In this document: in pieces, positions 63,766 to 64,000 of the stretch
Layout: each line of letters starts with the position of its first letter
Position numbering within the stretch: the stretch's first letter is position 1
Source of the DNA: Brugia malayi
Lineage: Eukaryota > Nematoda > Chromadorea > Rhabditida > Onchocercidae
Assembly (NCBI RefSeq): GCF_000002995.4
Contig: NW_025062476.1
Span: 12,026,501-12,090,500, forward strand
Direction of reading: 5' to 3'
DNA: 64,000 nt
Position numbers and translations under genes: made by a program
Notes under the pieces: generated by a model
What the model was told of the DNA's origin: nothing
Databases searched by the model: none
What the model saw: the letters and a program-made list of their open reading frames with translations, nothing else

Positions 63766-64000
63766 ATACTACGAATTCCTCAATACAACTTCCCATTACA
63801 CTTATCATAGATCACAAAGAGCAGAAAAAAAGCAAGAAAAATCGTTAATAAATCGACGCGGAAGGTGCAACTAATATCACTATTACCTGTCGCTGAATAT
63901 TATAAATCCCCGAAAGAGTATTGAGTATTTGTTTAATTCTAAATATTGCTCTGATTAATTTTAACAATCACTAAAAACATAACTGAAGAGTTTGCAAATC
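63656..64000. other. 5' flank of the PTB-SH2 gene, with a GT microsatellite
   Basis: Holds a pure GT repeat of 15 units at 63735-63764 and less AT-rich sequence around 63850. It is probably promoter or upstream sequence; no coding exon was recognised before the window ends. Confidence 0.5.

Overview
The window is about three-quarters A+T and is built from compact exons, GT-AG introns with TTTNCAG acceptors, homopolymer runs and many short tandem repeats. Several genes have a TTTCAG-type acceptor a few bases before the start codon, as expected for spliced-leader trans-splicing. One gene encodes a DB module, a nematode-specific domain. Together these point to a nematode nuclear chromosome, probably an AT-rich clade III (spirurid or filarial-type) worm. 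The species cannot be read from the sequence. I rebuilt gene models by hand from splice sites and reading phase; in the seven models other than the DB gene's last exon and the PTB-SH2 gene's first exon every junction is in phase.

Layout: 1-3.7 kb is intergenic with a 34-bp minisatellite. Next come a secreted glutamine-rich DB-module protein (+, 3721-5182), an NSUN4-type m5C rRNA methyltransferase (-, 6285-9332), a UBE2J1/ubc-6-type tail-anchored E2 of ERAD (+, 11700-14136), a TRMT10A-type tRNA m1G9 methyltransferase (-, 16141-18691), mitochondrial ribosomal protein bL28m (-, 19408-21576), meckelin/TMEM67/MKS3 (+, 23668-30442), a SARA/endofin (AKA-1 type) FYVE protein (+, 32955-41333), and a PTB-SH2 adaptor with very long introns (-, 42095 to about 63588).

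The genes do not form one pathway. NSUN4 and bL28m both serve the mitochondrial ribosome, and TRMT10A lies just downstream of bL28m on the same strand. Meckelin is a ciliary transition-zone protein and has a near-perfect X-box (RFX/DAF-19 site) about 280 bp upstream of its ATG. The SARA-like protein links early endosomes to signalling. The PTB-SH2 protein is a predicted phosphotyrosine adaptor.

I saw no tRNA, rRNA, transposase, reverse transcriptase or CRISPR locus, and no evidence of a wholly new system. The most interesting signals are the X-box with the meckelin gene, the higher-order minisatellite in its first intron, the PTB-SH2 gene and its uncertain 5' end, a probable GC-AG intron in the SARA-like gene, and a duplicated CACGTG-bearing element upstream of the bL28m gene.
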